Shown one piece after another: positions 1-6,863 of a stretch of 9,727 nt of DNA; positions within the stretch are counted from its first letter, which is position 1; the number at the start of each line of letters is the position of its first letter. Origin of the DNA: Hyphomicrobiales bacterium. Its GTDB lineage: Bacteria > Pseudomonadota > Alphaproteobacteria > Rhizobiales > Aestuariivirgaceae. A program made the translations under genes and the position numbers. The DNA lies in contig JANYGE010000267.1 of NCBI GenBank assembly GCA_025362535.1, forward strand, positions 1 to 9,727. Direction: 5' to 3'. The notes under the pieces were generated by a model that ran no database searches, was not told the DNA's origin, and saw only the letters and a program-made list of their open reading frames with translations.

Positions 1-76
1 GTGCTTGGCCCTTTGGGCTTGTCGAAGCTGTGTGGGCGGTGATTGCACTCAAGCGGTGGCAAGACCGCACCAAAAC
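1..76. other. Left-edge noncoding stretch with a small hairpin
   Basis: This stretch lies downstream of the secreted-protein gene that stops at 77. It holds a perfect 5-bp stem, GCGGT at 53-57 and ACCGC at 64-68, with a 6-base loop, but no T-tract follows it on either strand, so it is at best a weak terminator. Bases 1-31 contain a GGCTTGTCGAAGC-like string that resembles dispersed intergenic palindromes of Proteobacteria, cut off by the window edge. A plus-strand frame is open from base 1 to a TGA at 40-42 and could be the tail of another gene, but 13 codons are too few to judge. Confidence 0.25.
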
Positions 77-1255
77 CTAATGCAATAATTTCTCCGCAGC
101 ATCCGGCAAGGGGCCATAGCCATTCTCCTTTAGGAAATCAGCCAGAGCCTCCAACACCGGAATTTGCTTTAGATTTTCTGCCGGGCAATCATCGATTTTT
201 TGTCCCGAACTGCACTGTTGTGGCCCAAATCCTGTGTCACTTGCCAAATTCTCAGCCGCCACCTGCCAGGCATCCACGCCCTGCCCCAAGCGCATTTTAT
301 TTGCGACCCAGCCTGCCAAAAAGCCATTAGATTTCCAAAGACCAGGGTCAACCTTGGCATTATATTCCAGCCCGGCAAGGTCTTGCTTTAAGCGCGTCTG
401 CATGGCTGGCTCTTCGCTCACGTCCTCAATCACACCATTGCGCAATTTTGAAACATGAACGGGTGCAACCGACCCCGCATAGGAATCAAACGCATAGAGA
501 AAATTATTATCAACACTGAGCAATTCCTGCCCGCCATCGCCATCCACATCTTCAAACCAATAGCCACCACCATCCAAGTTTGCCGCCTCTATCAACGACC
601 ATCCAGCAGCCCCATCTGGCTTCATTGCAATCCACGTCATCGTGCAGCAATGCGCACCACCAGAAAATCGTGTGAACACCAATTGCGGAACTTTGCTGGA
701 TGCATCCAATCTGATAAATGCCGCTTGTGCCGAACTCGGCACATATTCACCATCTTTACCGACTGTAAATGTGAATTTTGGTCCGTTTTTTTCCTCACCT
801 GACACAACTGTTGAAAACTGATCATCACCAACTTTATCAAGCTTTAGCGTCACCGAAACATCCCCTGTCGACAATTGCAGTGGCTTGTCAATTTCATAGG
901 TGCTCATAGTTGATGATTGCGAAGGCGATGTCCAAACCGACTCCAAATAATGAGCGCCATCGGTGAGTAACGCATCCTTTGGTAACTCATAAATGTTGGA
1001 ATCAAGTTTTTTAACTGCCGCAATCGAATTCGCCGCATAAGGCCCCATGATCACAGCATAAAATCCGCTCTGCGAAGTCACAACTTGGGCATTGCTATAC
1101 ATGCCGCGCGCAATGCCAATAGCAACATCAATATCTTTGGTAGAGGCAACCACCAGCCAATTGTTCTTGCCAGAAAGTTTTAAGCCATCAGCGAGTGCAG
1201 CTTCGCTCCACAGCACAGCAGCGCCAATAATCAAACCTAAAAAAATCTTGCGCAT
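77..1255 (-). CDS. Secreted protein of unknown function with SPOR-like N-terminus
   Basis: A 392-residue protein of unknown function. It opens with a signal peptide (MRK, hydrophobic stretch to about residue 19, likely cleavage near ALA-DG at 21-23), so it should act in the periplasm or outside the cell. Residues 32-73 ([13 protein letters not shown]... then [10 protein letters not shown]) resemble the strand-helix-strand pattern of SPOR peptidoglycan-binding domains; this is a resemblance only. The middle carries FSGGAHCC (197-204), then [11 protein letters not shown] (236-246), an acidic, glycine-rich loop like those of calcium-binding FG-GAP repeats. Cysteines 203, 204, 348 and 357 could form disulfides. 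The ATG at 1255 is preceded by GAGGTG at 1260-1265 (minus strand) with 4-base spacing. The gene is monocistronic in view and divergent from rimO. Confidence is high for the gene and low for a function. Confidence 0.85.
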   Translation of the reverse strand: MRKIFLGLIIGAAVLWSEAALADGLKLSGKNNWLVVASTKDIDVAIGIARGMYSNAQVVTSQSGFYAVIMGPYAANSIAAVKKLDSNIYELPKDALLTDGAHYLESVWTSPSQSSTMSTYEIDKPLQLSTGDVSVTLKLDKVGDDQFSTVVSGEEKNGPKFTFTVGKDGEYVPSSAQAAFIRLDASSKVPQLVFTRFSGGAHCCTMTWIAMKPDGAAGWSLIEAANLDGGGYWFEDVDGDGGQELLSVDNNFLYAFDSYAGSVAPVHVSKLRNGVIEDVSEEPAMQTRLKQDLAGLEYNAKVDPGLWKSNGFLAGWVANKMRLGQGVDAWQVAAENLASDTGFGPQQCSSGQKIDDCPAENLKQIPVLEALADFLKENGYGPLPDAAEKLLH

Positions 1256-1274
1256 GCATCACCTCGTTTGGATC

Positions 1275-1302
1275 ATGATAACAACCAATCTTGGCGACTC
1301 AA
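1275..1302 (-). promoter_or_regulatory. Candidate sigma-70 promoter for the secreted-protein gene
   Basis: On the minus strand, TTGAGT (1297-1302, 4 of 6 to TTGACA) and TATCAT (1275-1280, 5 of 6 to TATAAT) are separated by 16 bases. Transcription would start near 1268 and give a leader of about a dozen bases that still contains the ribosome binding site at 1260-1265. The -10 box overlaps the palindrome ATCATGAT (1272-1279). No comparably good promoter for rimO was found in the same 111-base divergent region (1256-1366). The call rests on consensus matching alone. Confidence 0.4.
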
Positions 1303-1354
1303 GGGCTGGAATTGCTTTTTCGGTGTCGATTTGCACGCAAAGCACTTCTCAGCT

Positions 1355-1359
1355 AAAGG
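1355..1359 (+). promoter_or_regulatory. Ribosome binding site deciding the rimO start
   Basis: AAAGG sits 7 bases before the ATG at 1367. It supports this start over the in-frame ATG at 1268, which would put the protein start almost on top of the promoter of the divergent gene. Confidence 0.6.
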
Positions 1360-1366
1360 CCACGCA

Positions 1367-2692
1367 ATGAACGCTCATGTCCCCAAAGTTGGTCTCGTGC
1401 AACTCGGTTGCCCGAAGAACCTTGTCGATTCCGAACGCATCCTCACCCAGCTGCGTGCGGAAGGCTATAAAATTGCCCCCGGCTATGATGATGCTGATGT
1501 GGTGATTGTGAACACCTGCGGATTTCTTGACTCAGCAAAAGCCGAAAGCCTCGCCGCCATCGGTGAAGCCATGGAAAAGAACGGCCGCGTGATTGTCACT
1601 GGCTGTTATGGTATCGAAGCCGACACTATTCGCCAATCACACCCCAATGTTCTGGCTGTCACAGGCCCGCATCAATATGAACAAGTGGTGGCCGCAGTGC
1701 ATGAAGCGCTGCCGCCCAAGCATGATCCGCGTTATGATCTGGTGCCGCCACAAGGCCTGCATCTTACCCCACGCCATTATTCCTATTTGAAAATCTCCGA
1801 AGGCTGCAACAATCGTTGCACTTTCTGCATCATTCCATCAATTCGTGGCGATCTCGTCTCGCGGCCGATGGCTGCGGTTTTGTATGAAGCTGAACGCTTG
1901 GTGAAAGCTGGCGTGAAAGAACTGCTGGTGATCAGCCAAGACACGAGCGCCTATGGCATGGACATTAAATACGCCGAGTCAAAATATAAAGGCCGCGAAG
2001 TGCGCGCCAAATTCTATGACATGGCCAAAGAGTTAGGCGATCTCGGCGCTTGGGTTCGCATGCATTATGTCTATCCCTACCCGCATGTCGATGATGTGAT
2101 TCCGCTGATGGCGGAAGGCAAAATCTTGCCTTACTTGGATATTCCGTTCCAACACGCCTCCCCCACCGTGCTCAAATCCATGCGCCGCCCGGCGAACCAA
2201 GAAAAGGTTTTGGACCGCTTGGCCAAATGGCGTTCGATCTGCCCTGATATTGCCATCCGCTCCACTTTCATCGTGGGCTTTCCGGGCGAAACCGATGCTG
2301 ATTTTGAGTTCCTGTTAGACTGGATGAAAGAAGCCAAGTTAGATCGCGTGGGCTGTTTTAAATATGAACCCGTATCTGGTGCCAAAGCCAATGACTTGGG
2401 CTTGCCCCAAGTGCCCGATGACGTGAAAGCCGAGCGTTACGCCAGATTCATGGAAACCCAACAGGTGATCTCCGAAGCCGCCTTACAAGCCAAGGTGGGC
2501 CGCGTGATTGATGTTCTCGTCGATGAAATCGATGATGAAAATGACGAAGCCATAGCAAGAAGCCCATGGGATGCACCAGAGATCGACGGCAACGTCTTCA
2601 TCCCCGGCGGCACCGATTTAAAACAGGGCGACATGGTGCGCGTGAAGATTGTCGAAGCCGAGGAATATGATTTGGTGGGTGAGCGGGTTTAA
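1367..2692 (+). CDS. rimO: Ribosomal protein S12 methylthiotransferase RimO
   Basis: RimO is a radical-SAM enzyme that adds a methylthio group to the conserved aspartate of ribosomal protein S12. The 441-residue product has the family layout. The N-terminal UPF0004 domain carries cluster cysteines C15 ([12 protein letters not shown]), C51 ([10 protein letters not shown]) and C80 (VTGCY). The radical-SAM domain follows with CX3CX2C at C147, C151 and C154 ([18 protein letters not shown]), and the C-terminal TRAM domain begins near residue 375. [10 protein letters not shown] and IIPSIRG point to RimO rather than the tRNA enzyme MiaB. The ATG at 1367 is chosen because AAAGG (1355-1359) lies 7 bases upstream and because the result matches E. 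coli RimO in length; an in-frame ATG at 1268 would add 33 residues without family character. It is the only plus-strand gene in the window. Confidence 0.97.
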   Translation: MNAHVPKVGLVQLGCPKNLVDSERILTQLRAEGYKIAPGYDDADVVIVNTCGFLDSAKAESLAAIGEAMEKNGRVIVTGCYGIEADTIRQSHPNVLAVTGPHQYEQVVAAVHEALPPKHDPRYDLVPPQGLHLTPRHYSYLKISEGCNNRCTFCIIPSIRGDLVSRPMAAVLYEAERLVKAGVKELLVISQDTSAYGMDIKYAESKYKGREVRAKFYDMAKELGDLGAWVRMHYVYPYPHVDDVIPLMAEGKILPYLDIPFQHASPTVLKSMRRPANQEKVLDRLAKWRSICPDIAIRSTFIVGFPGETDADFEFLLDWMKEAKLDRVGCFKYEPVSGAKANDLGLPQVPDDVKAERYARFMETQQVISEAALQAKVGRVIDVLVDEIDDENDEAIARSPWDAPEIDGNVFIPGGTDLKQGDMVRVKIVEAEEYDLVGERV

Positions 2693-2695
2693 GAT

Positions 2696-2784
2696 GCTTC
2701 GAGGCTCGCGAAGTGCTCGCACCTCAGCATGAGGAAAATAAATGATCCTCACCCTGAGAGGTGCCGCAAAGCAGCCTCGAAGGG
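2696..2784. repeat. Head-to-head palindromic repeat pair in the rimO/carboxylase convergent gap
   Basis: Two copies of a repeat of about 40 bases lie in inverted orientation around an AT-rich spacer (2736-2745). Perfectly matching arm segments are CTTCGAGGCT (2697-2706) with AGCCTCGAAG (2773-2782), GCACCT (2719-2724) with AGGTGC (2759-2764), and TGAGGA (2730-2735) with TCCTCA (2746-2751). Each copy also has its own inner hairpin, for example CCTCA-GCA-TGAGG at 2722-2734. The CTTCGAGGCT and CCTCA..TGAGG modules match the style of extragenic palindromes I know from Rhizobiales genomes. Only 3 bases separate the repeat from each neighbouring stop codon, so both transcripts would carry it; it could serve as a bidirectional terminator or 3' stabiliser. 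Confidence 0.8.
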
Positions 2785-2787
2785 TGC

Positions 2788-4320
2788 TCACAGCGGAATA
2801 TTATCGTGCTTCTTCCATGGGTTTTCTAACGCCTTGCCCTTCAGCATATCCAGCGCCCGTGCCACCCGTTTGCGGGTTGAATGCGGCATGATCACATCAT
2901 CTAAAAACCCGCGCTCTGCAGCCACAAATGGATTTGCAAAGCGGGTTTCATAATCTTTAACGCGCGCTGCGATTTTTTCCTTATCACCAAGCTCAGATCG
3001 ATAGATAATCTCGGCAGCCCCTTTTGATCCCATCACGGCAATCTCTGCCGTTGGCCAGGCGTAATTTAAATCGCCGCGTAAGTGTTTAGATGCCATCACC
3101 ACATAAGCCCCGCCATAAGCCTTGCGTGTGATAATAGTGATCTTCGGTACTGTGGCTTCGGCATAAGCAAACAGCAGCTTCGCACCATGCTTGATCAAGC
3201 CACCATATTCCTGTGCCGTGCCCGGCAAAAACCCCGGAACATCAACAAAGGAAATAATCGGAATGCCAAAACAATCACAAAAGCGCACAAACCGTGCCGC
3301 TTTGCGCGCAGCATCAGAATCAAGAACGCCCGCCAGCATCATTGGCTGATTGGCCACAATGCCAACGGAGCGTCCCTTTATTCGCGCCAGACCAGTGATG
3401 ATATTCTTCGCATGGGCTTCTTGAATTTCAAAGAAATCGCCGTCGTCAACGGTTTTGGAAATCAGCTCGTGCATATCATAAGGCTGGTTGGGATTAGCCG
3501 GAATCAAGGTATCCAGTGAATCGTCATGACGCTCGGCATCATCCGTATAAGGAATTTCTGGAATGGCCGACGTGTTGGATGATGGCAGAAAATCAATTAG
3601 GCGACGCATTTGCAGCAGCGCTTCCACATCATTGTCAAACGCCTTATCGGCAATTGAAGAACGCGTCGTGTGAACCGAAGCCCCACCCAGTTCTTCGGCT
3701 GTCACAGTTTCATTGGTGACAGTTTTCACCACATCTGGGCCTGTCACAAACATATAACTGGTATCGCGCACCATAAAGATAAAGTCGGTCATGGCAGGCG
3801 AATAAACATCACCCCCAGCACAAGGCCCCATGATCACTGAGATTTGCGGGATAACGCCGGAAGCCAACACATTGCGTTGAAACACTTCGCCATATCCTCC
3901 CAGGGCATCCACACCTTCCTGAATGCGCGCACCACCCGCATCATAAAGCCCTATAATCGGAGCACGGTTGCGTAAGGCCATATCTTGCAGTTTGGTTATT
4001 TTGCGCGAGTGGGTTTCCGAAAGCGATCCACCAAAAACCGTAAAATCCTTGGCAAACACATAAACCACACGGCCATTCACCGTGCCCCAGCCAGTCACAA
4101 CACCATCACCGGGAATTCTGGTCTTTTCCATGCCAAAATCGGAACTGCGATGTTCCACAAACATATCGAACTCTTCAAAGGAATTCGCATCCATCAGAAG
4201 GTCAATGCGTTCGCGCGCTGTCAGCTTGCCGCGCGCATGTTGTGCATCAACCCGCTTCTGCCCACCCCCCGCACGGGCTTCAGCACGGCGGCGTTCCAAA
4301 TCTTCAAGAATCTCTTGCAT
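2788..4320 (-). CDS. pccB: Acyl-CoA carboxylase beta subunit (propionyl-CoA carboxylase type)
   Basis: The carboxyltransferase subunit moves carboxyl from biotin to an acyl-CoA, typically propionyl-CoA to methylmalonyl-CoA in the cytoplasm. At 510 residues it has the normal length and both crotonase-fold halves. The N half includes [13 protein letters not shown] (96-108), [19 protein letters not shown] (127-145) and [13 protein letters not shown] (164-176). The C half includes [14 protein letters not shown] (358-371) and [15 protein letters not shown] (421-435). The family pattern AYGGAYDVM reads AYGGAYVVM here, with V407 at the position where propionyl-CoA carboxylases normally carry Asp (D422 in Streptomyces coelicolor PccB). 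Substrate is therefore less certain than the family: propionyl-, acetyl- or another short acyl-CoA is possible. The biotin-carrying alpha chain is not in the window. The Shine-Dalgarno lies in a hairpin. Confidence 0.93.
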   Translation of the reverse strand: MQEILEDLERRRAEARAGGGQKRVDAQHARGKLTARERIDLLMDANSFEEFDMFVEHRSSDFGMEKTRIPGDGVVTGWGTVNGRVVYVFAKDFTVFGGSLSETHSRKITKLQDMALRNRAPIIGLYDAGGARIQEGVDALGGYGEVFQRNVLASGVIPQISVIMGPCAGGDVYSPAMTDFIFMVRDTSYMFVTGPDVVKTVTNETVTAEELGGASVHTTRSSIADKAFDNDVEALLQMRRLIDFLPSSNTSAIPEIPYTDDAERHDDSLDTLIPANPNQPYDMHELISKTVDDGDFFEIQEAHAKNIITGLARIKGRSVGIVANQPMMLAGVLDSDAARKAARFVRFCDCFGIPIISFVDVPGFLPGTAQEYGGLIKHGAKLLFAYAEATVPKITIITRKAYGGAYVVMASKHLRGDLNYAWPTAEIAVMGSKGAAEIIYRSELGDKEKIAARVKDYETRFANPFVAAERGFLDDVIMPHSTRKRVARALDMLKGKALENPWKKHDNIPL

Positions 4321-4325
4321 GCACA

Positions 4326-4340
4326 GCTCCCATTGGGAGC
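4326..4340 (-). promoter_or_regulatory. Hairpin enclosing the carboxylase-gene Shine-Dalgarno
   Basis: On the mRNA sense strand GCTCCC, loop AAT, GGGAGC form a perfect 6-bp stem rich in GC. The 3' arm GGGAG is the Shine-Dalgarno, followed by CTGTGC and the ATG at 4320. The site is thus completely paired when the stem forms. No T-run follows, so it is not a classical terminator. The sequence is directly seen; a role in translation control is inference. Confidence 0.55.
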
Positions 4341-4375
4341 AGGTTAGGCAGGCGCTTGAAAAAGGTCAAACAGGC

Positions 4376-4696
4376 CTATTGCGAAGCTTTAATAGCCGCA
4401 TCAATCTTCGGCACGGCATCGGCACAAAACCCAGCATTGTCCGCCTTGGCAGCAGCCTGAGTTTGGCTCCAGAGCGCATCCAATTCATCTTGGCCCAAAC
4501 CACTTTTTTGCTCAGCGCGCTGCACCGCATCGCCCAATTGACTGGATTTTCCACTATCAAGTTTCGGTTCACAAACTTTGCCAGCGACGCCAGCAGCATA
4601 GGCATCAACAAGTTCAGCCGGAGCAGCTTGAGCAATTACGGCACCAAGCGTCAAGGCAGAAGCAAAAAGCACGGAAATCAAAAGGCGTGATGTCAT
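4376..4696 (-). CDS. Small secreted two-cysteine protein of unknown function
   Basis: A 106-residue protein that I do not recognise. It has a clear signal peptide (MTSRLL, hydrophobic residues 5-22, AQA-AP cleavage near residue 25), leaving about 80 mature residues. The mature part is mostly helix-forming (alanine, lysine, glutamate, glutamine) and has just two cysteines, C42 (KVCEP) and C91 (GFCADA), one near each end, which could join the ends as a disulfide in the periplasm. The tail AVPKIDAAIKASQ looks like an amphipathic helix. The ATG at 4696 follows a GGGGGAA run with 3-base spacing. It lies 79 bases after the ATP12 stop and 55 bases before the carboxylase start, so it may be cotranscribed with either. 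It has no membrane segment beyond the signal. Confidence 0.75.
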   Translation of the reverse strand: MTSRLLISVLFASALTLGAVIAQAAPAELVDAYAAGVAGKVCEPKLDSGKSSQLGDAVQRAEQKSGLGQDELDALWSQTQAAAKADNAGFCADAVPKIDAAIKASQ

Positions 4697-4724
4697 GGGT
4701 TCCCCCGAAAATGGTTGTGCAGCG

Positions 4725-4752
4725 TTTATCTCTGTAAATCGTGACGGGTTAA
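4725..4752 (-). promoter_or_regulatory. Weak candidate promoter for the small secreted-protein gene
   Basis: The 79-base gap 4697-4775 is the widest break in the minus-strand run. On the minus strand it contains TTAACC (4747-4752) and GATAAA (4725-4730), 16 bases apart. Each is a modest match to sigma-70 boxes. A promoter here would let the small gene and the carboxylase gene be expressed apart from the upstream genes. Confidence 0.2.
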
Positions 4753-4775
4753 GGGCGCGATTGTGGCAAAATCAA

Positions 4776-5540
4776 TTAGAGCGTGAGAAGGTTAAGAAAC
4801 TGCAAGCTGCCCTCAAAATCAATGCGGCGAAAGGCGCGCCGCGCATTGGCCTCATCATCCTGCCCCCACGTGGCGATCTGAAAATCCTCTTCCACATGGG
4901 CAGCGGTCCAACCCGCCTCAGCCGAAATTGCTCCCGCCGTTAACATTAAGCCTAGAAACGCCGAACCTGTCAGCGTTGTCAAATTATGCGCTACGGTCAG
5001 TTCAAAATTAGAAAGACCAGCCACATAAGTCTCCACTTTCGTAATCGTGGCCGCATCCTGCTTCTGGTGGATCACCCCGGAGACAAATGTCACCTTGGCT
5101 CCTATCGCAGTCTCAGCCCAAGTCACCACCGGATCCCAAGCCGCCTCTTGCAGTGCAACCAAATTCGCTGGCGCAGCGGCGCGGTAACACACCATATCAC
5201 TGCCAGCAAACTCCACCACCTGCCCCGCGACAAATTTCCGTTCAGCTCCAGCCCGATCAATCGCAGTATTGGCCAGCTTTGTCAGTGGCATAGCAGCCGG
5301 ATTGATAAACCCGTCTTGGCCGTTCCACTCCGCTGCTATTGCCTCAGCCAAAGCCCGTGATGGCAAAATTAACTTGGCTTTCATTGGGGTTTTCACACCA
5401 CGCCCATCTAAAGCAATGCCAAGCTCCTCCGTCACCGTCGCAAGTTTAAAAAACTTCTTTGGCAAGGGCCGCACAATGCGGTCACGCGACAGCCGCTCCC
5501 AGCGCTCATCAGCCGTTTCAGTCGTCAAATCTTTCCGCAT
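4776..5540 (-). CDS. ATP12 family F1-ATPase assembly chaperone
   Basis: ATP12 proteins bind the F1 alpha subunit and assist assembly of the ATP synthase head; the family is shared by mitochondria and alphaproteobacteria. The 254-residue product carries the family blocks in order (numbered from the 5540 start): RPLPKKFFK near 24-32, DGRGVKTPMK near 45-54, EWNGQ near 70, MPLTKLANTAIDRA near 84-97, GSDMVCYRA near 113-121, WDPVVTWAE near 134-142, LTGSAFLGLML near 190-200, and EEDFQIATWGQDDEA near 218-232. ATG at 5540 is preferred over an in-frame TTG at 5567, which would give 9 further residues and a longer overlap with the upstream gene. With the 5540 start the gene overlaps the pseudouridine synthase gene by 23 bases, so coupled translation is likely. 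Cytoplasmic: no signal or membrane segment. Confidence 0.9.
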   Translation of the reverse strand: MRKDLTTETADERWERLSRDRIVRPLPKKFFKLATVTEELGIALDGRGVKTPMKAKLILPSRALAEAIAAEWNGQDGFINPAAMPLTKLANTAIDRAGAERKFVAGQVVEFAGSDMVCYRAAAPANLVALQEAAWDPVVTWAETAIGAKVTFVSGVIHQKQDAATITKVETYVAGLSNFELTVAHNLTTLTGSAFLGLMLTAGAISAEAGWTAAHVEEDFQIATWGQDDEANARRAFRRIDFEGSLQFLNLLTL

Positions 5541-6498
5541 CAAATCCAAGCTTTTCAAATGTTGCAATCATATGGTCCGGCAGCGGTGCTGTAATATCCA
5601 CCACGCCCTCCCGCGGATGTGGAAACACCACGCGCCTTGCATGCAGGTGCAACTTGTTGGTCACACCCATCGGCAATTCTAAATCCCCATTATATTTATT
5701 GTCGCCAAAAATTGGTGTGCCGATATGTGCCGTATGCGCTCGCAATTGGTGCTGTCTGCCCGTGAGTGGCTTCAGCGAAAGCCAAGCCGCACGGTTCTCG
5801 AATTTTCCCAGCACCGCATATTGCGTCACCGCTGATTGTTCATCCTCTTCTTCGCCCACTTTGGAGGCGCGCATACGGTCACCATCTTCGCTGCGGGCTT
5901 TAATTAAAGCCACATCAATCTTGCCCTGCGCAGGCGAAGGAATGCCTTTCACAACGGCCCAATAGGTTTTCTTCACAACGCGTGTGGCAAAGAGTTTGCC
6001 CAAAGCCGCCGCCACCGCGCGGCGCTTGGCAATCACGATGACACCAGACGTGTCACGGTCTAAACGATGCACCAGCAGTGGTCGTTCACCCAATTCCTTG
6101 CCCAATCCCATCAGCAAACCATCAAGATGCGTGTGGGTTTTGGTGCCGCCCTGCACTGCAAATCCGGCAGGCTTGTTCAAAACAAAAATGTCATTGTCTT
6201 CGTGTATGACCATCGATGAAAAAAACTGGCGCTCATAAGGCGTGAGAGGCAGAACGTCTTCCTTAGGCGTATCAGCAGGCCGCTTATCAAAGGCCAGCGG
6301 CGGCACACGAATATCTTGCCCCGAGGCAAGCCGCGCATTGGTTTTCACCCGCCCTGCCCCAACCCGCACTTGGCCAGTGCGCGTAAGCTTATTCAAATAG
6401 GCAAATGTCACCTGTGGAAAATGAATTTTGAACCAGCGATCCAAACGCATGCCATCTTCATCAGCAGAGACTTCATAGCGTTTAACTTCGGCGGCCAT
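5518..6498 (-). CDS. rluC: RluA-family 23S rRNA pseudouridine synthase (RluC-like)
   Basis: Converts selected uridines of 23S rRNA to pseudouridine. The 326-residue protein has an N-terminal S4 RNA-binding domain (about 16-65, GMRLDRWFKIHFP then LTRTGQVRVG) and the RluA catalytic domain from about residue 95. HRLDRDTSGVIVIAK (144-158) contains the catalytic aspartate, D147, and PLTGRQHQLRAH near 240 is the conserved second motif. S4 plus RluA with this length fits RluC or RluD; RluC is the more likely target class but site choice cannot be read from sequence. The ATG at 6498 shares its A with the TGA of crcB (TGATG), and AAGG lies about 10 bases upstream inside crcB, suggesting translation by reinitiation. 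Its end overlaps the ATP12 gene. Confidence 0.92.
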   Translation of the reverse strand: MAAEVKRYEVSADEDGMRLDRWFKIHFPQVTFAYLNKLTRTGQVRVGAGRVKTNARLASGQDIRVPPLAFDKRPADTPKEDVLPLTPYERQFFSSMVIHEDNDIFVLNKPAGFAVQGGTKTHTHLDGLLMGLGKELGERPLLVHRLDRDTSGVIVIAKRRAVAAALGKLFATRVVKKTYWAVVKGIPSPAQGKIDVALIKARSEDGDRMRASKVGEEEDEQSAVTQYAVLGKFENRAAWLSLKPLTGRQHQLRAHTAHIGTPIFGDNKYNGDLELPMGVTNKLHLHARRVVFPHPREGVVDITAPLPDHMIATFEKLGFDAERFDD

Positions 6499-6863
6499 CA
6501 GCCAAATGCCTTAAAGCCAATCATCACCGCGATGATCGACAGCACCACAGAGAGAACCGCATAGCCAAGCGCTAAAGGCATTTGGCCGCGCTGCAACAAC
6601 CCAAAAAAATCCAGTGAAAATGCGGAGAATGTCGTGAAGCCACCAAGCAATCCGGTGGTCAAAAATAATCGTATATTTTCATCATCTGGCATCTTCTCGC
6701 GCAACAAAGCGGTGAGATAACCCATGGCAAAACAGCCAAGCACATTCACGATCAGTGTGGCCCATGGAAAACCCATGCCTAAAAACCGTGGCGCAGCCAA
6801 GTTAACCCCATAACGCGCAGATGAGCCTACAGCTCCGCCAAGTGCCACCCACAAAAAACCCAT
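6498..6863 (-). CDS. crcB: Fluoride channel/exporter CrcB (Fluc)
   Basis: CrcB (Fluc) proteins form dual-topology dimeric fluoride channels that lower cytoplasmic fluoride. The 121-residue protein has four membrane segments (about 2-20, 33-53, 65-88 and 97-118) and the family signatures GGAVGSSARY (9-18), NVLGCF (40-45) with the pore Asn40, and GLLGGFTTFSAF (71-82), which holds the central sodium-site and Phe-box residues. The ATG at 6863 is chosen because it shares its A with the TGA of corA (TGATG) and starts the protein at the usual point; an in-frame TTG at 6872 adds only 3 residues. A single crcB is seen, as expected for a homodimeric type. There is no room for a fluoride riboswitch directly upstream because corA abuts it. 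Confidence 0.95.
   Translation of the reverse strand: MGFLWVALGGAVGSSARYGVNLAAPRFLGMGFPWATLIVNVLGCFAMGYLTALLREKMPDDENIRLFLTTGLLGGFTTFSAFSLDFFGLLQRGQMPLALGYAVLSVVLSIIAVMIGFKAFG

Noticed and set aside
1..34. Fragment resembling a dispersed intergenic repeat (GGCTTGTCGAAGC-like)
   Set aside because: It is cut by the window edge, has no second copy in the window and does not match the repeat at 2696-2784, so it cannot be called.
43..802. Several plus-strand open frames opposite the secreted-protein gene
   Set aside because: They overlap one another, have low-complexity proline- and serine-rich content, and lie opposite a gene with a clear signal peptide and start site.
1303..1315. Possible sigma-54 promoter (GG...GC) upstream of rimO
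   Set aside because: The spacing between the GG and GC elements is one base too short and the flanking consensus is absent.
1268..1366. N-terminal extension of rimO to an upstream in-frame ATG
   Set aside because: The 33 extra residues lack family similarity, no ribosome binding site precedes that ATG, and the start at 1367 has AAAGG at good spacing and gives the normal family length.
4082..4690. 202-codon plus-strand open frame across the carboxylase start and the small secreted-protein gene
   Set aside because: It is antisense to two better-supported genes, its composition is serine- and arginine-rich in the way of shadow frames, and no recognisable motif is present.
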